Source of the DNA: Cyclina sinensis
Lineage: Eukaryota; Mollusca; Bivalvia; Venerida; Veneridae
DNA: 64,000 bases
Reading direction: 5' to 3'
Assembly (NCBI GenBank): GCA_012932295.1
Contig: JAAONU010000001.1
Coordinates: 38,657,449-38,721,448, forward strand
The notes beneath the pieces are model-generated. The model was given only the letters and a program-made list of their open reading frames with translations, was not told the origin of the DNA and ran no database searches. Positions 35,118-47,700 of the stretch are shown piece by piece. Numbering within the stretch: position 1 is the stretch's first letter; the number at the start of each line of letters is the position of its first letter. The position numbers and the translations under genes were made by a program.

Positions 35118-36300
35118 TCGGGTGAGGTCTTGGATGGAAATCCTTGCAGTTTCCAGGGTTACCTAAAGGCTCATGGATTATATTCTTCACAGTCTCATCT
35201 GTATATGTGCACACAAAAGAAAGGTATTGAGAGCCCACCATCATTCTATGTGAATGGCATTCAGGCTGGAACTGTCAAAATTAAGTATCAGAAAACAGTT
35301 GCATCACTGTATGATAACAGATGTGACTCTACTTTATCCTGTTACTCTACTCTTTCTTGCTATAATTTGGTTCATGATCATAATGAGGAATTTGAGTAAA
35401 AGAAGAGGGGGTCTACACACTGACCATTGAAGCTGGCACAGTCAAACTTTTCATAGGGCAACCTGTTGTGCTGACCTTTTCTGGCAGTACTGTCCATTCT
35501 GAGGCAGTTACCTCTGCAACAGTCAGTAACCAAAACTCTACTACAGGGTGTTTGAACTACACAATTGGAGAGAATTCCTTAGCAGTTACAGCGCTTGATA
35601 CAGCAAATGTGATGGACATTTCACCTACTGATATTAACGTCTTTATCAACACCATGGACAAGACAGCATAGATATCACTGCTCCCACATCAGGTATTGCA
35701 GTACAAGAGAGTAAAGACATCACTGCTCCCATAACATACTTTTCACCTAAAGAGAGTAAGGACATAACTGCAACCATAACAAGGATTTCACTAGGAGACA
35801 GCACAGACGTCACTGCTCCCATAACAAGTGCTTCACCGAAAGACAACTTGCGCTGCTCTAACCTGATAGCAGATGTTTCACTTCAAGCTGGTGTAGTTAA
35901 CACTACTGCATGGACAAACTCTCCTCAGAAAGAATTAGGAACTGTCACAGTCACCTTGACAGATGCTTCACTGAAAGGGTCCGCATACAAGCACACACTC
36001 TTAGGAGGCCCGTCAGCTTCAAACATATTGCTTAGCGAAGAGTTAACGACTGCCTTAGTTAAGATTCCTAGCAAAGACTTACATATTGAACAAGAGATAA
36101 ACAGGGGAGCGTTTGGAGTTGTATTCAAAGCTCAGTGGAATGGAACAGATGTTGCAGTTAAACAGTTGGCTGTGAAAAGAATGAAGAAAATGAAAAAGAT
36201 GCTTGCAAGAGTTAGAAATCAGTGCAACTATAAGTCATCCTAATATAATACTTCTTATGGGTTACAATTTGGATGGAAACTATCGTGAAAATATCTGTTT
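35118..36300 (+). pseudogene. Kinase relic B (truncated)
   Basis: It begins within the shared N-module: NPCSFQGYLKAHGLYSSQSH aligns with NPCSFTEFLKSNGLCASQCH of relic A. FYVNGIQAGTVKIKYQKT follows, matching YMNGMNATNTVLIKYSKT. An Ig-like end is suggested by GVYTLTIEAGTVKLF (about 35417). A linker (35650-35850) holds four units around (K/T)DITAPIT, about 60 bp each. The kinase start reads LHIEQEINRGAFGVVFKAQW, VAVKQLAVKRMKKMKKM, then after a frameshift near 36211 ELEISATISHPNIILLMGYN. The catalytic half is missing. Several frame changes confirm it is non-functional. Confidence 0.7.
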
Positions 36301-36329
36301 TTGGGGTTTTCACTCATGAAATAAAATCA

Positions 36330-36595
36330 ATATTTCACTGAAACAAACAAATATCTTCTATATAGCTAATGATAGATAACATACTAATTTCAGCATGTCT
36401 AATTTTCATTTTCGTTAATCTGTTATTATAGATTATACTAGAAAGAATTTTTAAAATACACATCACAAATTTACATGACTTGTGTATGTTTTTGGTTCTG
36501 CAGCTTCTGCTTTACAGATTACAGATAAAGATAATGTGATATTTCTGAAATTTCCCCATGGTTTAGTTATCTGAATGTTTTGACTATGTCTGACC
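36330..36595. other. Short gap between relics
   Basis: No exon was recognised. T-rich sequence just before 36598 could be the pyrimidine tract of the first block of the next relic. Confidence 0.35.
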
Positions 36596-36597
36596 TT

Positions 36598-39050
36598 TTA
36601 GACCAAAAGAGCTTGAAGAACAGTGTGAAGATGTTGCTTTTGAGGAGGCAGAGTTTGGATTGGAAAGAGAAGATTATGGAGCCCTAGAAGGGAATCTTGC
36701 TGGTGAGGATGTGGTATTGGAAGGCGTTTCATACATAAAGACTGAGGAAGATTGTCATGTAGCAACAGCATCAATAAAATGCATGTTTTCTTGACCATCC
36801 AAAGCAGCTAGCAAAGCTGAAATGTGAGAAGTGTGCCACCCGCAGCAGTAATGAAGTCGAGATCATAGATAGTTTCATTGGCTCTGCAGTATATTTGAAA
36901 TGGGTAAGCATTTGTTATTTTTTTACAGATACATTGACTTTCTAACAACAAAATGTAAGGGATTTATATTGTATGCTGATAACCATACAACCTGACAGGG
37001 ACCATAACAAGTACTGGTTTTTCCAGGAAGCTGAAAAATATTACTTGATAAAATTCAAGCTTTCTTCACAAGTCAAGAAATAAATTAATTTTAACTAAAA
37101 TGTACTGTATTTTCATGTTTACATTTTTGTAAAATTGCTGGTATAAAAGAATTTGCATATTGTGTGACACAACCATATTATCAAATCAAATACAAATGTA
37201 TATGTTCTTCAGTGGAAGTAAGAATTGTCAGTACTTTATTGACGAAAATACCTGACCAGAAGAAGAGAATAACTTTTGAAACAGTTTGAAACATTTAAAT
37301 CTGTTACTGTTGATTAAAATGAAACAATTTTTTTTGTTGTTGTAAATATGCAAGGATAGACAAGTCAGTTTAAGGTGGTGTTCACAGCCCCTTCTTAATA
37401 GGCGTATTCACATACATTTCCTAATTTGTTCCACTATTCTGACAAGTGGTAACAACTTTGGTAAGATGAAGCTTTGGGCTTCCATACCTCACACAAAGTT
37501 TCCCTCAGCCAGCCAGTTCCATGGCATCCAGGGAAAGTACCTTGTGCCTACCACTGATTCGTTCTGGTCACAGCACCAAATGCTGATACTGAGAGGTCTT
37601 CAAGCTGAAGCTGTTGTTGTATTAAGTAAAATTTATTTGAAATGCACAATCATGTTGTTGTTAGTCATTGAAAGCAAAGTTGACTTTATGTTAAAGAATT
37701 TAAAATGCTGTTCAGGGTTTCTTTGCACATTTATTGTGTACCACAAGAAATGAGATACTCTGCTTTGGTGAATTTTACAATGACTGTTAGTCATGTGATG
37801 GAACAATGCACTTACTAGATTCTCTACTGAGGTGTTGCATCTTTTAATTCATAAGCATATTCCTTAAAAGTTTTATATACGTATCAATATACTGAAGATT
37901 ATTATACCCCCAGCATAATGAATGTATGTTATCAGTTGGAAAAATAATCATGCAGCCATTCATGTTACATTAAAAGAAATTTGTAAGGTTACTATTTCCG
38001 GTCCTAAAGAATTTTCAGAGCCTTGTTAAATACTTCTATTCAGGGAAAATGGAGTAGTGTCCATCACATAGTCAATGAGCATGAATGGATTCTATCACAT
38101 GGTGGAGATAGCATTTACCATTGCTTACATGACCCATTGACTGATGAGAACAGAGAAAAGCCTTGGCTATGTGTTTCAAAACACAAGCACTTAATGACAG
38201 ACTTAGTAAATGTGGTCCTAGACAAGAGACTGTTGAAGAATGTGCACTACTACCTAAATTTCAGGTCAGTTGTTCTTCGTTCATTTATCAGAAGTGTAAT
38301 TTCCATTTCACAAAAAAAAGGTATGAATTCAGACTTATATGTATGTGCACAGCAAATCTTATCTTCAGCATCGTGTCAGTGATACATAAACAGTATGACA
38401 GTCAGTTGAAAGCAAGTAGTTGTTAAATACATTTTTATGCAACATACATATAATTAGGCTGTGAAGACGGTAAAAAGGATTGGACCTGTCGGGGGTTTTT
38501 TTTATGAAACGGTATTTCAAAATCTTGTCTTTAAATTCATTTGGAATGAAGGGATTTCAAAATAAGTTTTTTCATAGTTGGTGACCATAGCAAGACAGAG
38601 TGACAGAATGTACCAGACCTAGCATCACAGGTCTAATTTCACTGCCACTAAAAACAGCCTTTCCATTTCAAGAGCTTGGCTGGATTAGCTGAAAAGGACC
38701 TCAACCTAACTTGATGTAAATGTTCAACTTAGATTATGTCTCATGCAAGTCCTAGCTCCTAGGTTTTCAGTGCCAAGATCACTGTTAAAATAATTGTTTT
38801 AAGTATATTGTTCATTTACTTAAAATAGAACTTATGTCTATATACTAGGAAGTATGTGACTTTAGTAGCATCACATTATTTTTATGAGTACATCAGACTT
38901 GGAGGAGTTCCATCAACACATACTCATGTATTATGCAAAAAGATTTTCATACACTCCACCAATCTACCATGTAAGGAATCTGTTGACAGCACTGGACCAT
39001 AACATGCATGTTGATAGACCAAAGTCCCTCAACAAAGATGTAATGCTGAG
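36598..39050 (+). pseudogene. DDE-like transposon-derived protein, copy B
   Basis: Four exon-like blocks in family order. Block 1 (36598-36903): an acidic run, then after a frameshift FLDHPKQLAKLKCEKCATRS and IIDSFIGSAVYLKW before a GTAAGC donor. Block 2 (about 37440-37620): GNNFGKMKLWASIPHTKFPS and FHGIQGKYLVPTTDSFW. Block 3 (about 38030-38265): VHHIVNEHEWILSHGGD, NREKPWLC, LVNVVLDKRLLKNVHYYLNF, ending at a CAG/GTCAGT donor. Block 4 (about 38884-39050): TSDLEEFHQHILMYYAKRFS and HVRNLLTALDHN, ending before GTACAT. The C..C segment followed by a 'GN.Y.K' segment matches an uncharacterised fish/invertebrate transposase-like family. The central acidic catalytic segment between blocks 2 and 3 was not found. 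The protein cannot be functional. Confidence 0.6.
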
Positions 39051-39069
39051 GTACATGTGCTTACAAATA

Positions 39070-39950
39070 AAATTCATTACATGCAGGATGTTTCCTTTCT
39101 GATAAACAGTAGTACATTGAGAAGCAACATTTTAGTCTGATTTCATTATGGAGTGTGAAGTAAGGCAACAAACATGTTAAGTTAAAATGTTAAGTGTTAA
39201 AGTCATGTTAAATGTTTAGGTTAAACTAAAACTATGAATGATTTGTATGCTTGGTGAGAATTAAAGCTGTATTTCCACCAAAGAGGTTTTGTTTTGAATC
39301 CAGAATCCATACAGTTCATCTGATAACATGTACAAATAATACTAATATGTTGATATAGTCAGCCAAAAAATAACCATAAATATTGAAAAATATATTATAT
39401 ATATAATATAAATATAAACAATACATATCTCAGGACCTGGGATTCAAGCATTCTTAGCAGAAGCTCAATTTACTTCCCTCTCACTCCACAATGAAAGCAG
39501 ACTTTACAAAATTTGCAGAACTCCTGTCAAAGAACTCAGAGTATAATGAAACTCTGGTGTACAACATGGCAAGATGATGCCAGCATTTCAGGCATTTTGC
39601 CTAAAGGTCACATCTAGGGATCTAAAGTCATTGGAGACTATTATGAATCCAGTTTGAAATTCGACTGAAGTGAATTATCATATGATTAATGACGAGACTG
39701 ATAAACATTGTGATATAACTTTGAGTTATATGAACTTGAAACATTAACACCTATCTGTCTTTGTTTTCTGTTTATGTGTGCAATAAAATGCTTTACTCTA
39801 CAATAAAAGTGATTATCAAGAATTCTATATTCGATAATCTTATTTAAACACAACATAGATGAGGCTTTGTTTGTGTACGGTAAAACAGTACGATATGGAC
39901 TTTAGCCTGTCCACTTTAACAAGGTAGGTAATAAACAATTTCTACTTTTT
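39070..39950. other. Gene-free stretch
   Basis: AT-rich with a TATA-type simple repeat near 39390-39420. No coding block was recognised. Confidence 0.4.
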
Positions 39951-39957
39951 CTGGAAC

Positions 39958-40450
39958 ATGCCAAGAGGTAAAAGGTCCACCATGTCAAGTACAGAAACTG
40001 CTAAATGGCCAAGGTCGGCTAACAATAATAGTGCAAGAGCAGAAAATTCGACCCATGTGGACCAGCAACATGGCCAGACTCAGGAAAATGAAGTGCAAGT
40101 GGTACAATTCCCACCACTTCCAGTTCTAGATACAAGCATCTGCAGAGATAACCATCACTGAACAGTATGTTGCTCTAGTCAGCAGCAGTAAGAAACAACT
40201 ACTTTATCAAAAAGGTCACAAACAACTCTGGATAGTGGACTCCTCAATCGTACATTGGGCAAAAACAACTGCTATGAAAGATGATTTTCAACTTGGCTTA
40301 ACTCGTTGGAATATGTCTGTTCAGTGGATGGGTCACCAGGGGTGGAAGCTGGCTAAACTTCATGTGCTCACAGACTCAAAGAACCAAGAAGTAGTCTCAA
40401 AAAAACATTAACACCTCCAGATATCATCAAGTTAAATTGTGGTTCTAATG
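39958..40450 (+). pseudogene. SGNH-hydrolase-like fragment of a retroelement
   Basis: A short ORF (39958-40161) reads MPRGKRSTMSS followed by a polar linker. After a frame change the sequence reads QLWIVDSSIVHWAKTTA, FQLGLTRWNMSVQWMGHQGW and, near 40415, PPDIIKLNCGSNDL. The order 'WIVgSSIv..a', '..LGL....v.W.G..G', 'PPDii..h.GgNDL' is the SGNH-hydrolase-like region found in animal tyrosine-recombinase retroelements such as DIRS/Ngaro. Stops and shifts show decay. No recombinase or reverse transcriptase was seen beside it. Confidence 0.5.
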
Positions 40451-40699
40451 ATTTGACTTCAGATAGGTATCACTGCTGTCCATTAATACCTGGCTAGCAG
40501 TATTTTCCTTCCGGTATAAAATGTTTTTTTCCCAAACTGTACTTAAGAAATATACATGTCCAGTCTGTAGAGGCAACCAAAAAACAGCTAACTGCTAAAC
40601 AGCATCCTGTTAACCATGGAGGTCACTAAAATTGGAATCTACTCAGTTTAGTGTTTCAAGGTACTACAATGCTTGTTATTGTGTCAAGAATTTTCAGTT

Positions 40700-41735
40700 G
40701 ATATCTGAGCATTCAAACCTTTTTTCATTTTCCATTATGAAGAACCAACAGGCTCAAGTGTACTGATTAACTTAAAATAGTACTTAAAAAATACAGATCT
40801 CAAAAGAAAGAGGGCAGGTAGAATAGCTGCTCCTTTTAGAATGCCCCCATTTTTTCACTTTCATCTTTTCACCTACTGCTTTTGTTCCAAAAAAATGACG
40901 ATGACTACCACATTATTCACAACCTTTCTTTGTCCAGTGGGAACTCTATGAATATCTTTATAGATCAGCAGTTTTGTTCAGTTTCCTTGCAGCTTCTTCA
41001 AAGAAATCAGTACCGTACTTATCATATTACCAACAACTTATCTAATACAAATATAATTATACTAATTCATACTGAAGAATTACTATTAAAGGGAAGAATA
41101 CTGATAATGAATGCACAGTAATAGCCTCACTGCACTAATACACAGAATTATAACATACTACATGACCCTAAAACATAATATCTTATGTCGTAACATTTTC
41201 AAATCTAGTCACAGTAAATACAGAAAATAGCACAGTATTTTTTTTCTATTCAATGTCTACATTCATGTTAATCCAAAAGTGTGACAATTTGTGGGTTCAA
41301 GGCTAAAGATTAAGCAAATCTTCAAATGTTTCTTAAAGAACTTCTTCTCGTATATTTTTTTTTCAAAATTTTCTCTCAATAACTATCATTCTTAATTTTT
41401 CATCTTCCAATCACACATTTTCAAAACAATCAATATAAATAATTTTTAATTTCTATTTTTTCTTTCTCACTTACCTGAATCTGTTTGCACTACAACTGTG
41501 AACACAATTATTTTTAAGTGCTGTCACTAGCACTAAAAGTTTGCTTTCAATAATGTGTCCAAAATGTTTATCACAGCATTGGACACAACACAGTTTACAC
41601 AATTTACTTTAACATCGTCTCATGAGGATTCCATCTTTTCCTTCATGAGCTGCACTTTACTTCTACACCAAGACAGATGAGAATCACTATTCCATAACTG
41701 GGCTGTTCTTGACCACTACTCCATGGAATGTCATG
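40700..41735. other. Downstream flank of WDR45
   Basis: AT-rich. It probably includes the WDR45 3-prime UTR just below 41740, on the minus strand. ATTAAA-like words on the minus strand near 41440 could serve as a polyadenylation signal, but I cannot choose one confidently. Confidence 0.35.
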
Positions 41736-41739
41736 GCCA

Positions 41740-44700
41740 TTATTCCATGTCATCTCCAATATCCAAGTATACATCATAGGCCTCTCTATTACAGTTCCCA
41801 TCTTTTGTAAAGACGTATTTATGGAATGTGCCATCTACACATATGGCTGGAAAACATGAATTACATTCTATTTTTGTATTTCTGTAGAAAGGAACTTTAA
41901 ACTGATTATTCACGGTGCATAATCATATTGGTGGTCTTTTTGCAAAAACTGCCTTACAGGTAGTCTCCCTGCATTGGCACTGCTTATTCCTTGCTGTAAA
42001 AACAGTTTGCAATGATACACAATCAGAAGAAATTGGACAGACGTCAGTTCAAACAACTGAGTTGCTTAAATAAAGAAATGCCTGGAACATTAGAATACCT
42101 TTGCTAAGTATACACAAATCTACTTATCAATTATCACTCCTGCACTCCGGGATAAGACAAATTCTTTAGTGGGGTACTGGCAAGTAACACAGAGGGACCA
42201 TCAATATGGTTATGCTCCATGTTATTTTCTTTTATTTGTTATTGTATGATACATTTCAAACCAGTTTTTTTTAATTATTATTATTATTATTAAGCTAGAT
42301 ACTTAAAGAGCTAGCAGAACTGCTGTTTGGAAACATTTAAATCAAAACTCCTTTGTTTATTTTAACTATCTACTTTATACCTAAACTACCTAGGTCAAAG
42401 CTAACATTAGTTTTCTAACATGTACATGTAGGCAGATCAAAGCGAAACAAAAGAAAGCATGATATTATAATGATTGGATCTGAAGACAAAATAATAATCT
42501 CCTGTGTCAATCAACTGCTTACCTATCACAGACTGACTAGGACCAAAGGCACAGACACATGCAGACTCTGCAGGCACTGTAAAATTAGCAAGACCCCACT
42601 GGGACTCCACATACTGACCCAGGAAGCCCATCTTTTTGAATCTGGAAAAAAAAACATAAAACATATTAAGTCTACAATGGCAGAACCACAATCCTCAATG
42701 CATGAAAACTAAAGGTAAATGTTTAATCGAATGTGACGCTAACTGCCATGAGTCTATGTAATATATTACTCGAAATCCTGATTCAAACTACAAAGGCAAA
42801 ACAATGCTACATAATGTTTATACAATAATGTTTATGCTTCTTAAAATACCCTGACGCAACAAATTTTTTTTTTTCATCATGACTGATTAAGTAAAACGGA
42901 TGCACTTACGTTGACCTTTTGTTAAGCTCTGTCTCTCTCACAGCAAATATATGTACAGTTCCTTTATCACTTGATGCACATAGAAAAGCTGAATCTAAGC
43001 TGAATGATATGCTGTAAATAAAGAAACCATTCTTTTTGTATAACTTTCTATTGTAAATCCAGATAATCTAATAAATGAGTGCCTACAAATAAGTCTTAAC
43101 CTTACACCTACCTTGAAGTTAAATATTTGATAAAGACCAATAACTCGCATCTGATGAGGTATTTTTATGGGGCAATAATGTTTATGGTTGACAGTGTTAA
43201 AAGAAGAATCATATCTTTGTATTTAATTTTCATGACTTGAAATTTTGAATAGCTGTGACAAACAGAACTATCCCACCCTATTCCTGCATTTACCCCACCA
43301 TACTCCTGCACTTACCCCACCATATTCCTGCATTTACCCCATCATACTCCTGCACTTACCCACAATATTCCTGCATTTACCCCACTCTATTCCTGCATTT
43401 ACCCCACCCTATTCCTGCATTTACCCCACCATATTCCTGCATTTACCCAATCATATTCCTGCACTTACCCACCATACTCCTGCACTTACCCCACCATATT
43501 CCTGCATTTACCCCACCATATTCCTGCATTTACCCCACCATATTCCTGCATTTACCCCATCATACTCCTGCACTTACCCACCATACTCCTGCACTTACCC
43601 CACCCTATTCCTGCATTTACCCCATCATACTCCTGCACTTAGCCACAATATTCCTGCATTTACCCCACCATATTCCTGCATTTACCCCACCCTATTCCTG
43701 CATTTACCCCACCCTATTCCTGCATATACTTCACCATATTCCTACATTTACCCCATCCTATTCCTGCATTTACTTCATCATATTCTTGCTTTTACCCCAT
43801 CATACTCCTGCACTAAACCCACAATATTCCTTCACTTACCCCACCCTATTACTGCATTTACAATACTCCTGCATCTACCATGTAGACGTGGTATCAGTTA
43901 AAACATGAACAAGGCCCAAAGGCATCTAGATATAATGACTAAGCACCATCTGTCGTACTGACTTAGATGTCCTAAAAATGTTCTCACTGCAAGCTCTTTT
44001 AACTGGCAAGAACCAATAATTTGCATTTCTCATAATGACCAGTTATGAACTTTTATGTGCATTAAATCACACGTCATATCAAAGGGTCATACCAAAACTA
44101 ACTGCGAGGGGATACAACAGTTTTGCTCAGACCCCTGATATGCTATAGATTAACTTATGATGAAATAGAAGACATGTTATCATACCAGTACAGTTTTGCT
44201 GGATCTGCTCCTCTTCTCAGCTCTAACTGTAATGTTTTCTTGCTGACATCAAACACTCTGATTAATGTACCCTAATGAATGAAAAAAATAAACAAACACC
44301 CCATAAACAACAAAATATTTTCCAATAAATTAAAGAACTGGGAATATCAGATTTATAAATGAACCAAGAAAGGTGCATTTAAATGTGTAAGAAAAATGTG
44401 CATGACAGTAAATAAAACATGTGGAAGAGGGCATATCTTTTACTATTTATTTTCAATTTATATAATGATATAATCTGTAAATTGTGTTGATGCTTAAACT
44501 CTGTATTTATACAGAGAAATGTATAAGTAGTATAATGGAGTGTAAGTAATCACCACTGTGACTAAAAACTATTTACAAGACCAGATCCTAGAACAGCTTA
44601 TAGGAAATGCTTACAGGCAATTACATGTACCATTATTTGCTTTTACATATATAAACATAAATATAAGTAAATAATTTATCTTAATGACCTGTTCTACAAT

Positions 44701-47700
44701 ACAGATTACTCAGTACATAAACATCCACATTATATATGACCACCAGCAATGGACAATGAAATTTTCAAATGACATACAAAAGAAGAAATAGAATAGGTAA
44801 GTCATTTCCATTAAAAAAAATATATATGATAAAATTTATCGTTATTCTGCAAATACTAATTGTTTTAATATACCCATTGTGACAAGTATCATCCAGTATA
44901 AAAAACTAACAAGTAAAACTTACCTTAACAGAGGCTGTAGCCAGTAATGTTGCTGACTGGTTTACAGCCACACAGGAACAAAAAAAAAGAACTCACCTTA
45001 ACAGAGGCTGTAGCCAGTAATGTCCCTGACTGGTTAACTGTCACACAGGAACAACAAAAAGAACTCACCTTAACAGAGGCTGTAGCCAGTAATGTCCCTG
45101 ACTGGTTTACTGCCACACAGGCCAGCTCTGTCTTATGTGCATTAATTGTTACTGGGGACGATGTCTGACCAGGATGAGCATTGTCCAGATTCTAAAAAAA
45201 GTCACAAAGTCTAGAACATGTCTTAGCAAAACAAGATTTTTTCACAATAAACACTATATATGATTTATTTCTAGCTTAAATGTAATAACACTGTTCAAAG
45301 CTGATTATATCCAGTATTTCTCTATGCAATCTGAGATCTAACTTTTAAAGCACTCTTGATTCAAACAACTGGAAAATTCATTTTTCCATCAAGCGAGGTC
45401 TTTAAAGTTTTGATTTTCATATATTAATTTTCCTAACCAAACTGTCACAACAAAAGTATTCGCCCATTACTTTATGAAATCTTGCTTCAGTACAACATAC
45501 ATAGAAATTCTAGCTATACTACCAACTGACTTCAACTCATAAACTATAAAACTTACTACAGCTTGTTTGCAGTTCAATGGGGTTTGGCTATAAATGTAGA
45601 ACTCAGTTCAAATCCTGTTCAAATTGCACAAAACACTTGTCACTGTCTGGAAAAGAATTCATACTTTAAAAGGATTAAAAAACCAGTTTACTTACAACAA
45701 TCTGAACACTGCCACACACATGCCCTGGGAACACAAGAGTTGAACCAAATGGACTCACTTCACACAGACCTGAAAATATTCATCATTTTGTAATTAAGCA
45801 TACTATTAAGCATCAGATATATGCTTTATTTCTAACAATATACACTGAATAATCTCAGCAACTGTTTAAGAACAACACATACTTGCATCAAGAGGAGGAA
45901 ATCTCTGATGACAAAAGTTGAACAACTTGTGTTTATAAATTAAAGCCAGTTTGATTAGATTTTCCAACTTGTTATAAAATCATAGTACCCCTTTAATAAA
46001 CCATCCATCAACTCAACAGACTGGACCTTCTGATTAAAAGGAACTTTACATTCATGAAACTGTGTGTTGCTTCAACATATACTGATGCTGTGATGTAAAC
46101 ACCTATTTATAACTACCTTATTATCATTCCTGGCAAGTATCAGTGCTAAATCCCTATATAGCAGCATAATTCCCTAAACACAGAGTCATGTAAGACGTGG
46201 GCTTTAGGCTTAGACCCTCATTTTAAGTTTATCTCAGTATTTTATGCACAGGATCAATTTAACCAAATCAACATTCCTCACAATAAGAAGCAAGTTGGTA
46301 ACTGGACTCAAACCTGAGACACCAGATCAGTGAAGAGCTTCATGACAGAAACCATTTGAAAAGGCAGACAAAACAAATAATATCATAGGTTGGAATAAGT
46401 AACGTAATATATACCTCTAGGATTATCTCTTGTATCAAATGACATCAGTTTCTGAGGATTGTTGGGAAAAGAGAAAACATGTACTTGGTTACGTAGCACC
46501 ACTATCAACCTGAAATAATAAATATCATCAAAGGACAAAAACAATTAAAAGTAATATAGGCTACACCTGAAGCATGCTGTACTAATATCAAAATGTCGAC
46601 TTTAATTAAGCCTTCTTTAAAAAGATCTGGTTTGATAGAACTGTTGCAATCGCATACTAATAGAGTATATTGAAAAATTTATAAAATTCCTCCAAATGTA
46701 AACCTGTAGTCTGAGACCCTTTTTTATAATTTTGTTCCTATCATTTTAACAACAGCCTATTAATTCATTACCTGAAGTCAGTTCTTGCAACTTTGAGCAA
46801 TGTGACTTGAGACAGTCATTTTGCACTTACTGACATAGGAGTCTTTATAAGTCTTTTTTATAGTAGCTATTTATATTCTTAAAGTTATGACAGTCTCCAA
46901 CTAACAGCATAAAAACAGAAATTAAAACTAGAGAAAAACATATGTCTCCCATCACTTGATCCTTTGTCATGGAAGTGGTAAATAGGTTTGGCACAGATCA
47001 AGTATTTAAATTTTAGTAGGAGTGCCTTTAAACTTTAGTAGGAGAGCCCCCACCCCCAGTATGTGAAAAGTAGTAAGCTTGGAGAAATCAATGGCTATTA
47101 CTCTATTGAAAATCAATTAACTGGAACATGGTAAAGATATGTTTATGTAGTATGTAGACTAAGAAAACGATGATAAAATGCAAAATTATGCTTGGCTTAG
47201 ACTAATTCTGTACCATTTCGCTCAAATTCACCCAAGAGTATAGAAGCAAGTGCAAACATTGAAAAAATTAAATGCATAATGGTCCACTGTTATTATAATC
47301 AATGATATGGAAAATGTTTAAGATATGCAAAAACTTAGCCTGGCACTGACTTCTGTGAAGTTTGGCTGAAATCTTCCGGGTGGTATAGGCGACAAGGAAC
47401 AGACATGGAACAATTGAAGGCTTAACAGCAATAACTCTACTGACAATCGATCAATCAGAAATTGATGAAAGTCAATTAACTGAAAATTATTAATAATATG
47501 TAAAACTATGCTTGGCACAGATCACTTCTATCAAGTTTGGCTGAAAGCTGAAAGCCACCTAAAGGTAAAGGAGAAATAAAAAAGCACTACGTTCAAATGA
47601 ACTCCATGCCCCTATCGGGGCATTGACCTTTGACCCCATGACCTCTAAGTGGGTCTGGCGGGTAGAGCTCATCAAGGTGCATGCAAGTATGGAGGCTGTA

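Noticed and set aside
43245..43908. Two overlapping 217-218-residue ORFs rich in HLPH and YSCIY repeats
   Set aside because: They are readings of the 22-bp minisatellite in two frames, inside WDR45 intron 8. The period is not a multiple of three and there is no start context or splice support.
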